Part shown: positions 11,366-19,539 of the stretch, one piece after another
Numbering within the stretch: position 1 is the stretch's first letter
Layout: the number at the start of each line of letters is the position of its first letter
Assembly (NCBI RefSeq): GCF_016900775.1
Contig: NZ_JACJKN010000016.1
Coordinates: 1 to 60,866, forward strand
Origin: Olsenella uli
Lineage (GTDB): Bacteria > Actinomycetota > Coriobacteriia > Coriobacteriales > Atopobiaceae
DNA: 60,866 nucleotides
Reading direction: 5' to 3'
Program-made: the position numbers and the translations under genes
The notes under the pieces: generated by a model
Database searches by the model: none
What the model saw: the letters and a program-made list of their open reading frames with translations, nothing else
Told to the model about the DNA's origin: nothing

Positions 11366-12277
11366 CTAGGCCACCTCCCCCTTCTGAGCGGCTCCGTCCG
11401 CCTTGCTCGCCACCTCGGCGAGGTAGGACTCGCAGCAGAGCTTGGCGAGGGTGCGGACGCGCAGGATGTAGTTGGCGCGCTCGGTCGCCGAGATCGCGCC
11501 GCGGGCGTCGAGCAGGTTGAACGCGTGGCTGCACTTCATCACGCAGTCGTAGGCGGGCAGCGGCAGCCGGTGCTCGAGGCACGAGTGGCACTCGCGCTCG
11601 TAGTCGTCGAACTTCTCGCGCATCATCTCGACGTTGGCCACCTCGAAGTTGTAGGTGGAGAACTCGAACTCGTTCTCGTGGAAGACGTCGCCGTAGGTCA
11701 TGGGCGTGCCGTCGGGCAGGTAGCTCCACACGAGGTCGTAGACCGAGTCGACGCCCTGGATGTACATCGCGATGCGCTCGAGGCCGTAGGTGATCTCAAC
11801 CGGGACCGGGTCGACCTCGATGCCGCCCACCTGCTGGAAGTAGGTGTACTGCGTGACCTCCATGCCGTCCATCCAGACCTCCCAGCCAAGGCCCCAGGCG
11901 CCCAGCGTCGGGCTCTCCCAGTCGTCCTCGACGAAGCGGACGTCGTGCTCGGCCGGGTCGAGGCCGATGGCCTTGAGTGAGCCGAGGTAGAGGTCCTGCG
12001 AGTCGGCCGGGCAGGGCTTCAGGATGACCTGGAACTGGTAGTAGTGCTGCATGCGGTTGGGGTTCTCGCCGTAGCGCCCGTCGGCCGGGCGGCGGCACGG
12101 CTGCGGGTAGCAGGTCCGCCACGCGGCCGGGCCGAGCGAGCGCAGGGTCGTCGCGGTGTGGAACGTGCCCGCGCCCACCTCGGAGTCGTAGGGCTGCATG
12201 ACGGTGCAGCCCTGCGCGGCCCAGTAGCGCTCGAGGGCGAGGATCATGTCTTGGAACGTCAGCGCGGAGTCTCTCAT
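11366..12277 (-). CDS. glyQ: Glycyl-tRNA synthetase alpha subunit
   Basis: 303 residues, usual length for the class II catalytic alpha subunit, which forms glycyl-adenylate and charges tRNA-Gly together with GlyS. Family signatures [19 protein letters not shown] and [30 protein letters not shown] are present. The ATG at 12277 has AAGGA upstream. It lies 24 bases after lepB and abuts glyS. Confidence 0.97.
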   Translation of the reverse strand: MRDSALTFQDMILALERYWAAQGCTVMQPYDSEVGAGTFHTATTLRSLGPAAWRTCYPQPCRRPADGRYGENPNRMQHYYQFQVILKPCPADSQDLYLGSLKAIGLDPAEHDVRFVEDDWESPTLGAWGLGWEVWMDGMEVTQYTYFQQVGGIEVDPVPVEITYGLERIAMYIQGVDSVYDLVWSYLPDGTPMTYGDVFHENEFEFSTYNFEVANVEMMREKFDDYERECHSCLEHRLPLPAYDCVMKCSHAFNLLDARGAISATERANYILRVRTLAKLCCESYLAEVASKADGAAQKGEVA

Positions 12278-12301
12278 ATCAGTCCTTCCCTAGGTCAGGG
12301 G

Positions 12302-12883
12302 CTAGAGCGCCCCGATGCGAGAGAGCGGCCAGTAGATGAACAGCGCCCTCGATGTTACGTCATCGACGCTCACGGGGCCGAAGTAGCGCGAGTCCTTGGA
12401 GTTGGTGCGGTTGTCCCCCATGACCCAGACGCAGCCCTCGGGGACGACGTAGGGGTACTCGATCCCCGCGGAGCCCTCGAGGTCGGAGAGCGAGTAGGTG
12501 GGCCTGCCGCCCGTATAGGGCTCGTCGAGGGCCTCGCCGTCGACGTAGACGACACCGTCGACGAGGTCGATGGTCTGGCCCCCCACCGCCACCACGCGCT
12601 TGATGAGGGTCTCGCCGTCGAGCGGGCTCTCGAAGGTGACGATGTCTCCCGGGGCCGGCGGCTCGAAGCGCAGGGTCACCTTCTCGCCGAGCAGCATGTC
12701 GCCCTCGAGGATCGTGTCGCGCATCGAGCCGGAGGGCACGTAGTAGGGCATCCCCACGAAGGTCCTGAGCACGAAGGCGACGCCCACGGCGAAGGCGACG
12801 CTCCCGATGACCCAGCCGTGACGGGCGAGAAACCCCTCGCGCCGCTCCGCCTCTCGGCTCTCATGTGCGGCCATGCGCGCCAT
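12302..12883 (-). CDS. lepB: Signal peptidase I
   Basis: Type I signal peptidase that removes signal peptides from exported proteins. One N-terminal membrane segment (about 24-42), then the catalytic Ser in YVPSGSMRDTI and the Lys in LIKRVVAVGG, and the C-terminal GDNRTNSKDSRYFGPV box. 193 residues. An alternative ATG at 12874 (three codons later) is possible. It overlaps the end of trmD by 23 bases, so it is translationally coupled. Confidence 0.95.
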   Translation of the reverse strand: MARMAAHESREAERREGFLARHGWVIGSVAFAVGVAFVLRTFVGMPYYVPSGSMRDTILEGDMLLGEKVTLRFEPPAPGDIVTFESPLDGETLIKRVVAVGGQTIDLVDGVVYVDGEALDEPYTGGRPTYSLSDLEGSAGIEYPYVVPEGCVWVMGDNRTNSKDSRYFGPVSVDDVTSRALFIYWPLSRIGAL

Positions 12884-13619
12884 CCCCCCTCGCCTCGCGC
12901 GCGATCCGCGCCGCGAGCTCTCGCTCCTCCTCGGTGAGCTCGGCCGACGCGAGCAGGTCGGGCCGCCAGCGGGCCGTGCGCTCGATCGCGCTCAGCCGGC
13001 GCCAGGCGTCGACGCGCGCGTGGTCGCCCGAGAGGAGCACCTCCGGAACGTCCATCCCGCGATAGCTCGCGGGGCGGGTGTACTGGGCGTACTCGAGCAG
13101 CCCCGCCGCCGAGAACGACTCGTCCTCCGCGCTCCTCTCGTCCCCGAGCGCGCCCGGCAGCAGGCGCACCGTCGCGTCGATGACCACGAGCGCCGCGAGC
13201 TCCCCGCCGGTGAGCACGTAGTCCCCGAGCGATATGACCTCGTCGGCGAGCGCGTAGGCGCGCTCGTCCATCCCCTCGTAGCGCCCGCAGACGAGCAGCA
13301 CGCGCTCGCGGCGCGAGAGCTCCTCGGCGCGGGCCTCGTCGAAGCGCGCGCCGCAGGGCGAGAAGAACACCACGTGGGGCTCGGGCCCGCGCGAGGAGAG
13401 CTCGTCGATCGCCTCGAAGATCGGGGCGGGCTTCATGAGCATGCCCTGCCCGCCACCGAACGGGGCGTCGTCCACGGTGCGGTGACGATCGTGCGTCCAG
13501 TCGCGCAGGTCGTGCGCGCGGAACTCGAAGACGCCCGCCCGCTGCGCGCGCCCCATGATCGAGGCGTCGAGGTAGGGGGCGAAGACGTCGGGGAAGACCG
13601 AGAGCGTCTCGAATATCAC
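12861..13619 (-). CDS. trmD: tRNA (guanine-N1)-methyltransferase
   Basis: Methylates G37 next to the anticodon of several tRNAs using SAM, preventing +1 frameshifting. 252 residues. SPOUT-type motifs: TVDDAPFGGGQGMLMKP, LLVCGRYEGMDERA, ISLGDYVLTGGELAALVVID. The GTG at 13619 was chosen because it forms a four-base GTGA overlap with the rimM stop and has GGAGGTG upstream; the frame opens eight codons earlier without conservation. Confidence 0.95.
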   Translation of the reverse strand: MIFETLSVFPDVFAPYLDASIMGRAQRAGVFEFRAHDLRDWTHDRHRTVDDAPFGGGQGMLMKPAPIFEAIDELSSRGPEPHVVFFSPCGARFDEARAEELSRRERVLLVCGRYEGMDERAYALADEVISLGDYVLTGGELAALVVIDATVRLLPGALGDERSAEDESFSAAGLLEYAQYTRPASYRGMDVPEVLLSGDHARVDAWRRLSAIERTARWRPDLLASAELTEEERELAARIAREARGDGAHGRT

Positions 13620-14149
13620 GACGCGCCCACCTCCCCCGGCCACCCGAGCCCGCGCGGGACGCGCACGGGGATGGGCCCCTCGTCGGGGACGCGCGAGACG
13701 ACCTCGTCGACCACGGGGACGAGGACCTCCGCGCCCTCGGCCTCGAGGACCCAGACGTCGTTCGCGGGCCCGGTCATGACCTCGCGTATGCGGGCGGCGC
13801 GGCCGTCGGGCTCGTTCACCACCGTGCGCCCCACGAGCCGCTCGGGGTCGTGGAGGGCGAGGTCCGCCGGCAGGTCGCGCTCGCGGGCGAGGAGCACCTT
13901 GCCGACGAGGGCCTCGGCGGACGAGACGTCGCCCACGCCCGAGAGCGCGACGAGCCTCCCGGAGCGCGCGTCCCCGGCGACGGACGTGACCGTGCGCCAG
14001 CGCGGCCCCCTGAGGTCGGGCGGCAGCACGGCGACCTCGAGCCCCTCGCGAACAAGTGAGGGAAGGCCGTGGACGGGCTCCGTCACGACCTCCCCTCTTC
14101 TCCCGCGCGCCTTGGCGACGCGGGCTATGGTCCTGTAGCGCTCGCGCAT
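13616..14149 (-). CDS. rimM: 16S rRNA processing protein RimM
   Basis: A 177-residue 30S maturation factor with an N-terminal RimM barrel (TIARVAKARGRRGEVVTEPV) and a C-terminal PRC-like barrel (LVGRTVVNEPDGRAARIREVMTGPANDVWVLEAEGAEVLVPVVDEVV). It sits between khpA and trmD, the standard order, overlapping trmD by four bases. Confidence 0.93.
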   Translation of the reverse strand: MRERYRTIARVAKARGRRGEVVTEPVHGLPSLVREGLEVAVLPPDLRGPRWRTVTSVAGDARSGRLVALSGVGDVSSAEALVGKVLLARERDLPADLALHDPERLVGRTVVNEPDGRAARIREVMTGPANDVWVLEAEGAEVLVPVVDEVVSRVPDEGPIPVRVPRGLGWPGEVGAS

Positions 14150-14155
14150 GCGCCC

Positions 14156-14446
14156 CTAGCCTACGACCTCGACCTCGACCATCGTCCCCACGCGCTGCCC
14201 GAGGGCGCGGGCGAGGGTGCGGATGGCCTTGATGGTGCGTCCCTTGCGGCCGATGACGCGGCCGGCGTCATCCTCGGAGCACGTGACCTCGATGAGGGAC
14301 GAGCCCTCGCTGTCCGTCACGTCGAGGGAGACGGCCTCCTGATCGTCGACGAGCCCGCACACGATGTACTCGACGAGGTCGGCGACCTTGTCGGACGGGA
14401 GCTCGCGGCCCTCGACCGCGTCGAGCGCGCTGTCCGTGGCCTCCAT
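14156..14446 (-). CDS. khpA: KH-domain RNA-binding protein KhpA
   Basis: A 96-residue single KH domain with the GxxG loop GRKG in EDDAGRVIGRKGRTIKAIR. KhpA, with KhpB/Jag, binds RNA and influences cell division and growth in Gram-positives; that role is from family knowledge. Position between rpsP and rimM is conserved across Firmicutes and Actinobacteria. Confidence 0.92.
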   Translation of the reverse strand: MEATDSALDAVEGRELPSDKVADLVEYIVCGLVDDQEAVSLDVTDSEGSSLIEVTCSEDDAGRVIGRKGRTIKAIRTLARALGQRVGTMVEVEVVG

Positions 14447-14455
14447 GGGGCGCGC

Positions 14456-14788
14456 CTACTCGGCGTCGCCCTGGGCGGCCTCGGCGGCCGCGGCGGCCTT
14501 GGCGGCGGCCTTCTTGGAGAGCTTCGCCTTCTTCTCGACGACGGGCTCGCCGGTGCGGGCGACGTCGATCAGGTGGGCGACGGCGTTGGTGGGCTGGGCG
14601 CCCTTGGCGATCCACTCGTCGACCTTCTCGAGGTTGATGTCGATGACCTTGGGGTTGGTCAGCGGGTTGTAGCGGCCGACCTCCTCGATGTAGCGGCCGT
14701 CGCGGGGCATGCGGCCGTCGGCGACGACGACGCGGTAGTACGGGCGCTTCTTGGCACCGTGGCGGGCCAGGCGAATCTTAACTGCCAC
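14456..14788 (-). CDS. rpsP: 30S ribosomal protein S16
   Basis: S16 starting [38 protein letters not shown]. The start is a GTG at 14788 with GGAGGAG six bases upstream. 110 residues: the ~80-residue core is followed by an Ala/Lys-rich tail ([16 protein letters not shown]), common in actinobacteria. It heads the rpsP-khpA-rimM-trmD-lepB-glyQ-glyS run. Confidence 0.96.
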   Translation of the reverse strand: MAVKIRLARHGAKKRPYYRVVVADGRMPRDGRYIEEVGRYNPLTNPKVIDINLEKVDEWIAKGAQPTNAVAHLIDVARTGEPVVEKKAKLSKKAAAKAAAAAEAAQGDAE

Positions 14789-14863
14789 TGAAAACTCCTC
14801 CGATACGTGCGGTGCGCGTGGTTGGTAGGTAGGCCGCACCGCATAGCCACATAGCAGTTAGAC

Positions 14864-14891
14864 ATCATACCGCTCCTCAATGTGCTCGCAA
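14864..14891 (-). promoter_or_regulatory. Probable promoter of the rpsP operon
   Basis: Minus-strand TTGCGA (14891-14886), 16-bp spacer, TATGAT (14869-14864), about 75 bases before the rpsP start, in the gap shared with the divergent two-component operon. Confidence 0.5.
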
Positions 14892-15014
14892 GGTGCAGTT
14901 TTTGTGAACGGTCGGCGTCGAGTCCGTGTGGGCGGGGCGGCTTCAGGAGAAATTAAGGCTCGCTGGGTAGGATAGCAGCGTCAGCAGCATCCGAGGGCCG
15001 ACAAGGGGGCACTC

Positions 15015-15692
15015 ATGAACATCCTGGTCGTCGAAGACGAGCGCAACCTCGCGGACGCCATCGTCCGCATCCTCGAGGGGGCCTCCTACCACGCCGAGGC
15101 GGTCTACGACGGCACGGCGGGGCTGCGCTCCGCCCTCTCGGGCGCCTACGACGCCGTGGTGCTCGACGTCATGCTCCCCGGGATGAGCGGCTATGAGGTG
15201 GTGCACGAGATGCGGCGCGAGGGCTCCCCCACGCCCGTCCTGCTCCTCACCGCCCGCTCCTCCACTGCCGACAAGGTCGAGGGGCTCGACGCCGGCGCGG
15301 ACGACTACATGACCAAGCCCTTCGAGGCGGCCGAGCTGCTCGCCCGCCTGAGGGCCCTCACGCGCCGGCGCGGCGACGTCGTGATCGACGAGCTGACCTT
15401 CGGCGACGTGCGCCTCGACCTCGAGACGCACGACCTCTCCTGCAAGGACTCGTCGGTCCACCTCTCCGGCAAGGAGTTCGAGGTGATGAAGGTCCTCATG
15501 AGCTCGTCCGCGCGCGTCGTCTCCAAGCAGGACCTGCTGCTCAGGGTCTGGGGCGCGGACGCCGAGGCGTCGGAGAACTCCGTCGAGGCCTACGTCTCGT
15601 TCCTGCGCAAGAAGCTCGCCCACGTGGGGTCCGCCGTCCAGATCACGACCCTCAGGATGCTCGGCTACCGCCTTGAGACGTTCGAGCGATAG
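15015..15692 (+). CDS. OmpR/PhoB-family response regulator
   Basis: A 225-residue transcription factor: receiver domain 1-115 with acidic pocket Glu7-Asp8, phosphoacceptor Asp51 (VVLDVMLPGMSG) and Lys in DYMTKPF, then a winged-helix DNA-binding domain (about 125-222, VHLSGKEFEVMKVLM...ENSVEAYVSFLRKKL...TLRMLGYRL). The start has AAGGGGG. It is followed after 16 bases by its histidine kinase. Target genes and signal cannot be read from the sequence. Confidence 0.95.
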   Translation: MNILVVEDERNLADAIVRILEGASYHAEAVYDGTAGLRSALSGAYDAVVLDVMLPGMSGYEVVHEMRREGSPTPVLLLTARSSTADKVEGLDAGADDYMTKPFEAAELLARLRALTRRRGDVVIDELTFGDVRLDLETHDLSCKDSSVHLSGKEFEVMKVLMSSSARVVSKQDLLLRVWGADAEASENSVEAYVSFLRKKLAHVGSAVQITTLRMLGYRLETFER

Positions 15693-15708
15693 GGAGCGCC
15701 GGGACCCG

Positions 15709-16938
15709 ATGCTCCGGCGGCTGCGCCGCAACTTCGTCGCCGTCGCGATGTCGATCGCGGGCGCCGTCCTGCTCGCCTCGCTCGGCTCGTCGTTCTTCTC
15801 GTCCTACACCACGCAGCAGGCGCTGACCGACGACCTGCTCTCCCGCGCGCTCTCGGCCGAGAGCTGGGCCGCCGCGACGATCGGCGAGGGCGGGGGCCAG
15901 GGCGCCGACGTCATGCTCGCCGTCTCGGTGGACGTGGGCTTTGACGGCACCGTGAGCCTCAGCAGCGCCACGCCGCTCACCATCTCCGACCCCGCCCTGA
16001 ACGAGCTGCTCTCCGAGGCCCTCTCGAGCGAGTCCGCCTCCGGGCGAAACCCCTCCTACCACGTCGCCTGGAAGCGCGCCGCCACCCGATCCGGGTGGCG
16101 CGTCGCCTTCGCGGACACCTACTCGAGGGACGCCGCGCTGCGCGCCCAGGCGACGATGGACCTCGCCATCTTCCTCGTGGCCATGGCGGTGCTGCTCGTC
16201 ATCGTGACCCGGCTCGCCCGCTGGATCCTGCGGCCGGTCGAGGAGGCATGGGACCAGCAGCGGCGCTTCGTCTCGGACGCCTCGCACGAGCTCAAGACGC
16301 CGCTCGCCGTCATCCTCGCCAACGCGCAGATCCTCGAGACGGTCGAGGGCGTCCCCGAGGAGGCCCGCCGCTGGGCCAGGAGCACCGCCGAGGAGGCCAC
16401 CCACATGAAGGGCCTGGTCGAGGACATGCTCACGCTCGCGCGCGCCGACGAGCAGCGGGCCTGCGGCGAGGGGGCCGGTACCGGGCGCGTCGAGCTCAGC
16501 ACGCTCGTGGACGGCTGCGCGCTCGAGTTCGACGCCGTGGCCTTCGAGCGGGGCTGCTCGATCGAGTCCAGGCTCGAGCCGGGCCTCGCCGTCACGGGCG
16601 ACGCCTCGCAGCTCGGGCGGCTCGTGCGGACCCTGCTCGACAACGCGACGAAGTACGCCGCGGCGGGCAGCGCGGTGCGGGTCAGCCTCGCGCGCGAGGG
16701 CCGCGCCGCGCGCCTGGCCGTCACCAACCTCGGCGACCCGATCGCGCCCGAGGACCTCGAGCACCTCTTCGACCGCTTCTACCGCACCGACCGCGCGCGC
16801 GAGCGCCAGCCCCAGGGCGGGTTCGGGCTCGGCCTGGCCATCGCGCGCAGCATCGCGGAGGCGCACGGCGGCACCATCTCTGCCACCTCCTCGGCCGAGG
16901 CCGGGACCACCTTCACCGTCGTCCTCCCCCTCGCCTGA
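15709..16938 (+). CDS. Sensor histidine kinase
   Basis: 409-residue partner of the preceding regulator. Two membrane segments (about 9-31 and 151-170) enclose a ~120-residue extracytoplasmic sensor with no recognised domain; no clear HAMP. Cytoplasmic part: HisKA with FVSDASHELKTPLA (His193) and an HATPase with LLDNATKYA (N box), VTNLGDPIAPEDLEHLFDRFYR and GFGLGLAIARSIAEAHGG. The D of the usual DxGxG box is Asn, as in many relatives. The ATG at 15709 is preferred over an in-frame TTG at 15673 inside the regulator. The stop codon forms the edge of a near-perfect 95-bp palindrome shared with the convergent dinB. Confidence 0.93.
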   Translation: MLRRLRRNFVAVAMSIAGAVLLASLGSSFFSSYTTQQALTDDLLSRALSAESWAAATIGEGGGQGADVMLAVSVDVGFDGTVSLSSATPLTISDPALNELLSEALSSESASGRNPSYHVAWKRAATRSGWRVAFADTYSRDAALRAQATMDLAIFLVAMAVLLVIVTRLARWILRPVEEAWDQQRRFVSDASHELKTPLAVILANAQILETVEGVPEEARRWARSTAEEATHMKGLVEDMLTLARADEQRACGEGAGTGRVELSTLVDGCALEFDAVAFERGCSIESRLEPGLAVTGDASQLGRLVRTLLDNATKYAAAGSAVRVSLAREGRAARLAVTNLGDPIAPEDLEHLFDRFYRTDRARERQPQGGFGLGLAIARSIAEAHGGTISATSSAEAGTTFTVVLPLA

Positions 16939-17030
16939 CGGGGGCGACCTGACAAGGGTGACAGGGTCGTTTGTCATGAACCCCTTCATGACAAACGACC
17001 CTGTCACCCTTGTCAGATCGCCCCCCGTCA
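16936..17030. repeat. 95-bp near-perfect palindrome holding both stop codons of convergent genes
   Basis: Core arms 16949-16980 and 16985-17016 are perfectly complementary over 32 bp around a CCCC loop; the outer arms continue to 16936 and 17030 with one base indel and one mismatch. The outermost bases on each side are TGA stops, of the histidine kinase (+) and of dinB (-). The core GACAGGGTCGTTTGTCATG is shared with the palindrome at 52934-53003. It may act as a bidirectional terminator or mRNA-end stabiliser, although there is no T run. Confidence 0.92.
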
Positions 17031-18290
17031 GAAGTCCGACTTGTTCATGGGGGCGGTGTCGGACGTGCGCCCGCTGAAGCGCAGGTCGCGGCCGTAGCTC
17101 ACCGCCGCGTCGCCGAAGCGCTCGCGCACGGCGTCGGTCACGCGCCCGAGCGCCGAGAGGTCGCGCGCGGGCCCCTCCTCGTCCCGCGCCCCGAAGAGCG
17201 CGAGCTGCTCGGCCGCCGCGCCGTCAAAGCCCGAGACGCCCACGCCCACGAGGCGCACGGGCATCCCCCGCGCCCACACCTCGTCGAGCAGAGAGGCCGC
17301 CACGCGCCCGAAGACCCACTCGTCGTCGGTCGGGGCAGCGAGCGCGCGCTGCGCGGTGTGGCCGTGGCCGACGTCGTACTTGAGCTTGAGCGTCACGGTG
17401 CGCCCCCTGAGGCCCTTCCGGCGCAGGCGCCGGCCCACGACCGAGGCCACGTGCAGGATCGCCGCCTCGATCTCGTCTCTCGCCGTGAGGTCGCTCGAGA
17501 AGGTCCGCTCGTTGGAGACCGACTTGACGTCGTCCGGGGCGTCCGCCTGCGCCACGCGGCTGCGCTCGAGGCCCGCCGCGCGCCGCGCCATCCGGGGCCC
17601 GAGGACGCCGAACTCGCGCTCGAGCGCGCCGGCGTCCGCGCGGGAGAGCTCCCCGAGGGTCCGGATGCCCATCCGGCGCAGGCGCCCCTCGGTCGCGGGC
17701 CCCACGCCGCTCATGGCGCCCACCGGCAGCGGCGCGAGAAACGCCCGCTCGGTTCCGGGCGGCACCACCGTGAGCCCGCGGGGCTTCTCCCGCTCGGAGG
17801 CGATCTTCGCGACGGTCTTGTTGACGCCGAGCCCGATGGAGCAGGTGACGCCGAGTGCGGTCACCCTCCCCTGGACGCGCCGGCAGATGGCGACGGGGCT
17901 CTCGCGCGAGAAGCGCCCCGGGGTGACGTCGAAGAACGCCTCGTCGATGGAGACCTGCTCGACGAGGGGCGTCTCCTCGCCGAGGAGCGCCATGACGCGG
18001 TCGCTCATCTCGCGGTAGCGCCCGTAGCGGCCCTGGGTCCAGATGGCATCGGGGCACAGGCGCCGCGCCGTGGCCGAGGGCATGGCGGAGTGCACGCCGA
18101 AGCGCCGCGCCTCGTAGGAGGCCGTCGAGACGACGCCGCGCCGCTCGGCCGAGCCGCCCACGATGACGGGCCTCCCCCGCCACTCGGGGTGGTCGAGCTG
18201 CTCGACCGACGCGAAGAAGGCGTCGAGGTCGAGCAGGCCCACGGCCGGGCCCTCCCACTCCAGGGGCGAGATGTGCGCAGCTTCGTCCAT
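17028..18290 (-). CDS. dinB: DNA polymerase IV (Y family)
   Basis: A 420-residue error-prone translesion polymerase. Catalytic carboxylates Asp21/Asp23 in LLDLDAFFASVEQ and Asp116-Glu117 in SIDEAFFDV; thumb HhH region VGAMSGVGPATEGRLRRMGI; little-finger domain about 245-355; a sliding-clamp binding motif EQLALF at 361-366, followed by a ~55-residue tail. The ATG at 18290 has no SD and lies six bases after a perfect TATAAT, suggesting a leaderless mRNA. No LexA-type operator was recognised. Confidence 0.95.
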   Translation of the reverse strand: MDEAAHISPLEWEGPAVGLLDLDAFFASVEQLDHPEWRGRPVIVGGSAERRGVVSTASYEARRFGVHSAMPSATARRLCPDAIWTQGRYGRYREMSDRVMALLGEETPLVEQVSIDEAFFDVTPGRFSRESPVAICRRVQGRVTALGVTCSIGLGVNKTVAKIASEREKPRGLTVVPPGTERAFLAPLPVGAMSGVGPATEGRLRRMGIRTLGELSRADAGALEREFGVLGPRMARRAAGLERSRVAQADAPDDVKSVSNERTFSSDLTARDEIEAAILHVASVVGRRLRRKGLRGRTVTLKLKYDVGHGHTAQRALAAPTDDEWVFGRVAASLLDEVWARGMPVRLVGVGVSGFDGAAAEQLALFGARDEEGPARDLSALGRVTDAVRERFGDAAVSYGRDLRFSGRTSDTAPMNKSDF

Positions 18291-18296
18291 GCGTCG

Positions 18297-18325
18297 ATTA
18301 TACGTTGCCTAAATGGGTGCCTAAA
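18297..18325 (-). promoter_or_regulatory. Promoter giving a probably leaderless dinB transcript
   Basis: Perfect TATAAT on the minus strand (18302-18297), with a 17-bp spacer to TTTAGG (18325-18320), which lies in the left arm of the RAYT-flanking palindrome. Only six bases separate the -10 from the dinB ATG. Confidence 0.55.
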
Positions 18326-18347
18326 TGGGGACAGGCCCCATTTAGGC
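18307..18347. repeat. REP-like palindrome at the 3' end of the RAYT gene
   Basis: Arms 18319-18330 and 18336-18347 (GCCTAAATGGGG) form a perfect 12-bp stem with loop ACAGG. A partial extra copy GCCTAAATGGG sits directly beside it at 18307-18317. The right arm contains the TAA stop of the transposase gene. Confidence 0.9.
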
Positions 18348-19103
18348 GACCCTGCGGCGATGGGTCGCGTGCGAGATCGTGCTTCTCCCTATGCCCGTGA
18401 GGCGCTCGACCTGCCGGATGGTGAGGCCCGCGTCGCGCATCAGCTGGAGGAGCCGGTCCCTCTCGTCGCGGCCCATCGCCTTCAGGGCGGAGGGCTCGAC
18501 GTCCCCGAGGGCTTCCCGCGCCGCGGCGAGCGCGTCGTCATCCAACACGCGCGCGCCCAGCCGCTCGACGTAGCCGAGGTAGTCGGCGCCCGCGCTGAAG
18601 TCGACGAACCCCTCCGGCCCGCCGAGCATGCCGAGAACGGTCCCCGTGCGCGCCAGGACCGAGTCGCCGCCGGCATACTCGGCGTAGCTGCTCCACGGGT
18701 ACTCCTCCGCGCGACACATGCCGGCGCGCTCCGGGTTGTCGTGGATGTAGCGCACGACCTGGAGGAGCTGGCGACTCGAGGTGACGGGAACGCTCTTGAA
18801 CCTCCCCTCGAAGACGTGCCCAACGTGCCCGCTCAGTCGGTTGAAATGCGCGGCGTAGCGCCCGGCGAGCCGATGCATGGCATGGCTGAGCTCGTCGGCC
18901 GAATCTTCGAGGAGCAGGTGGACGTGGTTGCTCATGAGGCACCAGGCAAGCACGTCAACCCCGGCATCGCCCAGGCATTCCCGCGCGAGCAGAAGGAAGA
19001 GCCTCCTGTCGCCGTCGCACTCGAATATGATCTGGCGCCCGCTGCCGCGCAGGATGACATGATAGAAGCCCTGCTCGGCACGAACTCTGGGACCTCGCGC
19101 CAT
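18342..19103 (-). CDS. REP-associated tyrosine transposase (RAYT, Y1/IS200-like)
   Basis: 253 residues. HUH motif in CLMSNHVHLLLED (His60, His62), then the likely nucleophile Tyr83 in GRYAAHFNRLSGHVGHVFEGRFKS, the family's typical C-box (VRYIHDNPERAGM...YPWSSYAEY), and a C-terminal helix-turn-helix (LTIRQVERLTGIGRSTISHAT, 227-247) found in RAYT subgroups. RAYTs nick single-stranded REP hairpins and are thought to spread them; they are normally single-copy chromosomal genes without IS ends. Here the gene is bracketed by REP-like palindromes in opposite orientation (18307-18347, 19156-19190). The ATG at 19103 has GGAGG five bases upstream. Confidence 0.92.
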   Translation of the reverse strand: MARGPRVRAEQGFYHVILRGSGRQIIFECDGDRRLFLLLARECLGDAGVDVLAWCLMSNHVHLLLEDSADELSHAMHRLAGRYAAHFNRLSGHVGHVFEGRFKSVPVTSSRQLLQVVRYIHDNPERAGMCRAEEYPWSSYAEYAGGDSVLARTGTVLGMLGGPEGFVDFSAGADYLGYVERLGARVLDDDALAAAREALGDVEPSALKAMGRDERDRLLQLMRDAGLTIRQVERLTGIGRSTISHATHRRRVA

Positions 19104-19155
19104 AACTGCCTCCTCACCGCGTGGGAAGAAGGCTAGCACGATGCGAGCGAAATAG

Positions 19156-19190
19156 CTTGCCTAAAAGGGGCCTGTCCCCTTTTAGGCAAG
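19156..19190. repeat. REP-like palindrome upstream of the RAYT gene
   Basis: Perfect 15-bp arms 19156-19170 and 19176-19190 (CTTGCCTAAAAGGGG) with loop CCTGT. The right arm includes the TAA stop of rsfS (19182-19184), so the last residues of RsfS are encoded next to the repeat. Confidence 0.92.
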
Positions 19191-19529
19191 GTCGAGGCGG
19201 GGGGCGTCGCCCCAGAGGGTCTCCAGGCGGTAGAAGTCGCGCGACTCGGGGCGGAAGACGTGGACGACGACCGAGCCGTAGTCGACGAGCACCCAGGAGA
19301 GCGCCTCCCTCCCCTCGCACGAGAGGGGCGAGACGCCGCAGTTCTTGGAGACGCGCTCGCGGACCTCGTCCACGATGGCGTCAACCTGGCGCGCGTTGGC
19401 GCCGGTGCAGATGACGAAGTAGTCGCAGACGTCCGTGAGCGACGTGAGGTCGAGGCAGACGAGGTCCTCGGCCTTCTTGTCGTCGGCCGCGAGCGCGGCG
19501 ACGCGGGCAATCTCGAGTGGGGTGGGCAT
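19182..19529 (-). CDS. rsfS: Ribosomal silencing factor RsfS
   Basis: 115 residues of the RsfS/Iojap family, which binds L14 and blocks subunit joining when nutrients are short. Signature DLTSLTDVCDYFVICTGANARQVDAI and EGREALSWVLVDYGSVVVHVFRPESRDFYRLE. AAGGAG precedes the ATG. It ends inside the palindrome 19156-19190 and follows yqeK by ten bases. Confidence 0.96.
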   Translation of the reverse strand: MPTPLEIARVAALAADDKKAEDLVCLDLTSLTDVCDYFVICTGANARQVDAIVDEVRERVSKNCGVSPLSCEGREALSWVLVDYGSVVVHVFRPESRDFYRLETLWGDAPRLDLA

Positions 19530-19539
19530 GTTCTTCTCC

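Larger units (their letters stand above)
18307..19190 (-). mobile_element. RAYT locus with opposed flanking palindromes
   Basis: The transposase gene plus its two flanking palindromes. Both stems contain GGGGACAGGCCCC read in opposite directions (loops ACAGG and CCTGT), so the unit is arranged REP - rayt - inverted REP. No target-site duplication was found; the boundaries are the palindromes themselves. Confidence 0.7.

Noticed and set aside
9572-11980. An 802-codon plus-strand frame opposite glyS and glyQ
   Set aside because: No motif and no RBS; antisense to conserved synthetase subunits.
16936-17030. Calling the histidine kinase/dinB palindrome a standard rho-independent terminator
   Set aside because: No T run follows the stem in either direction; listed as a repeat instead.
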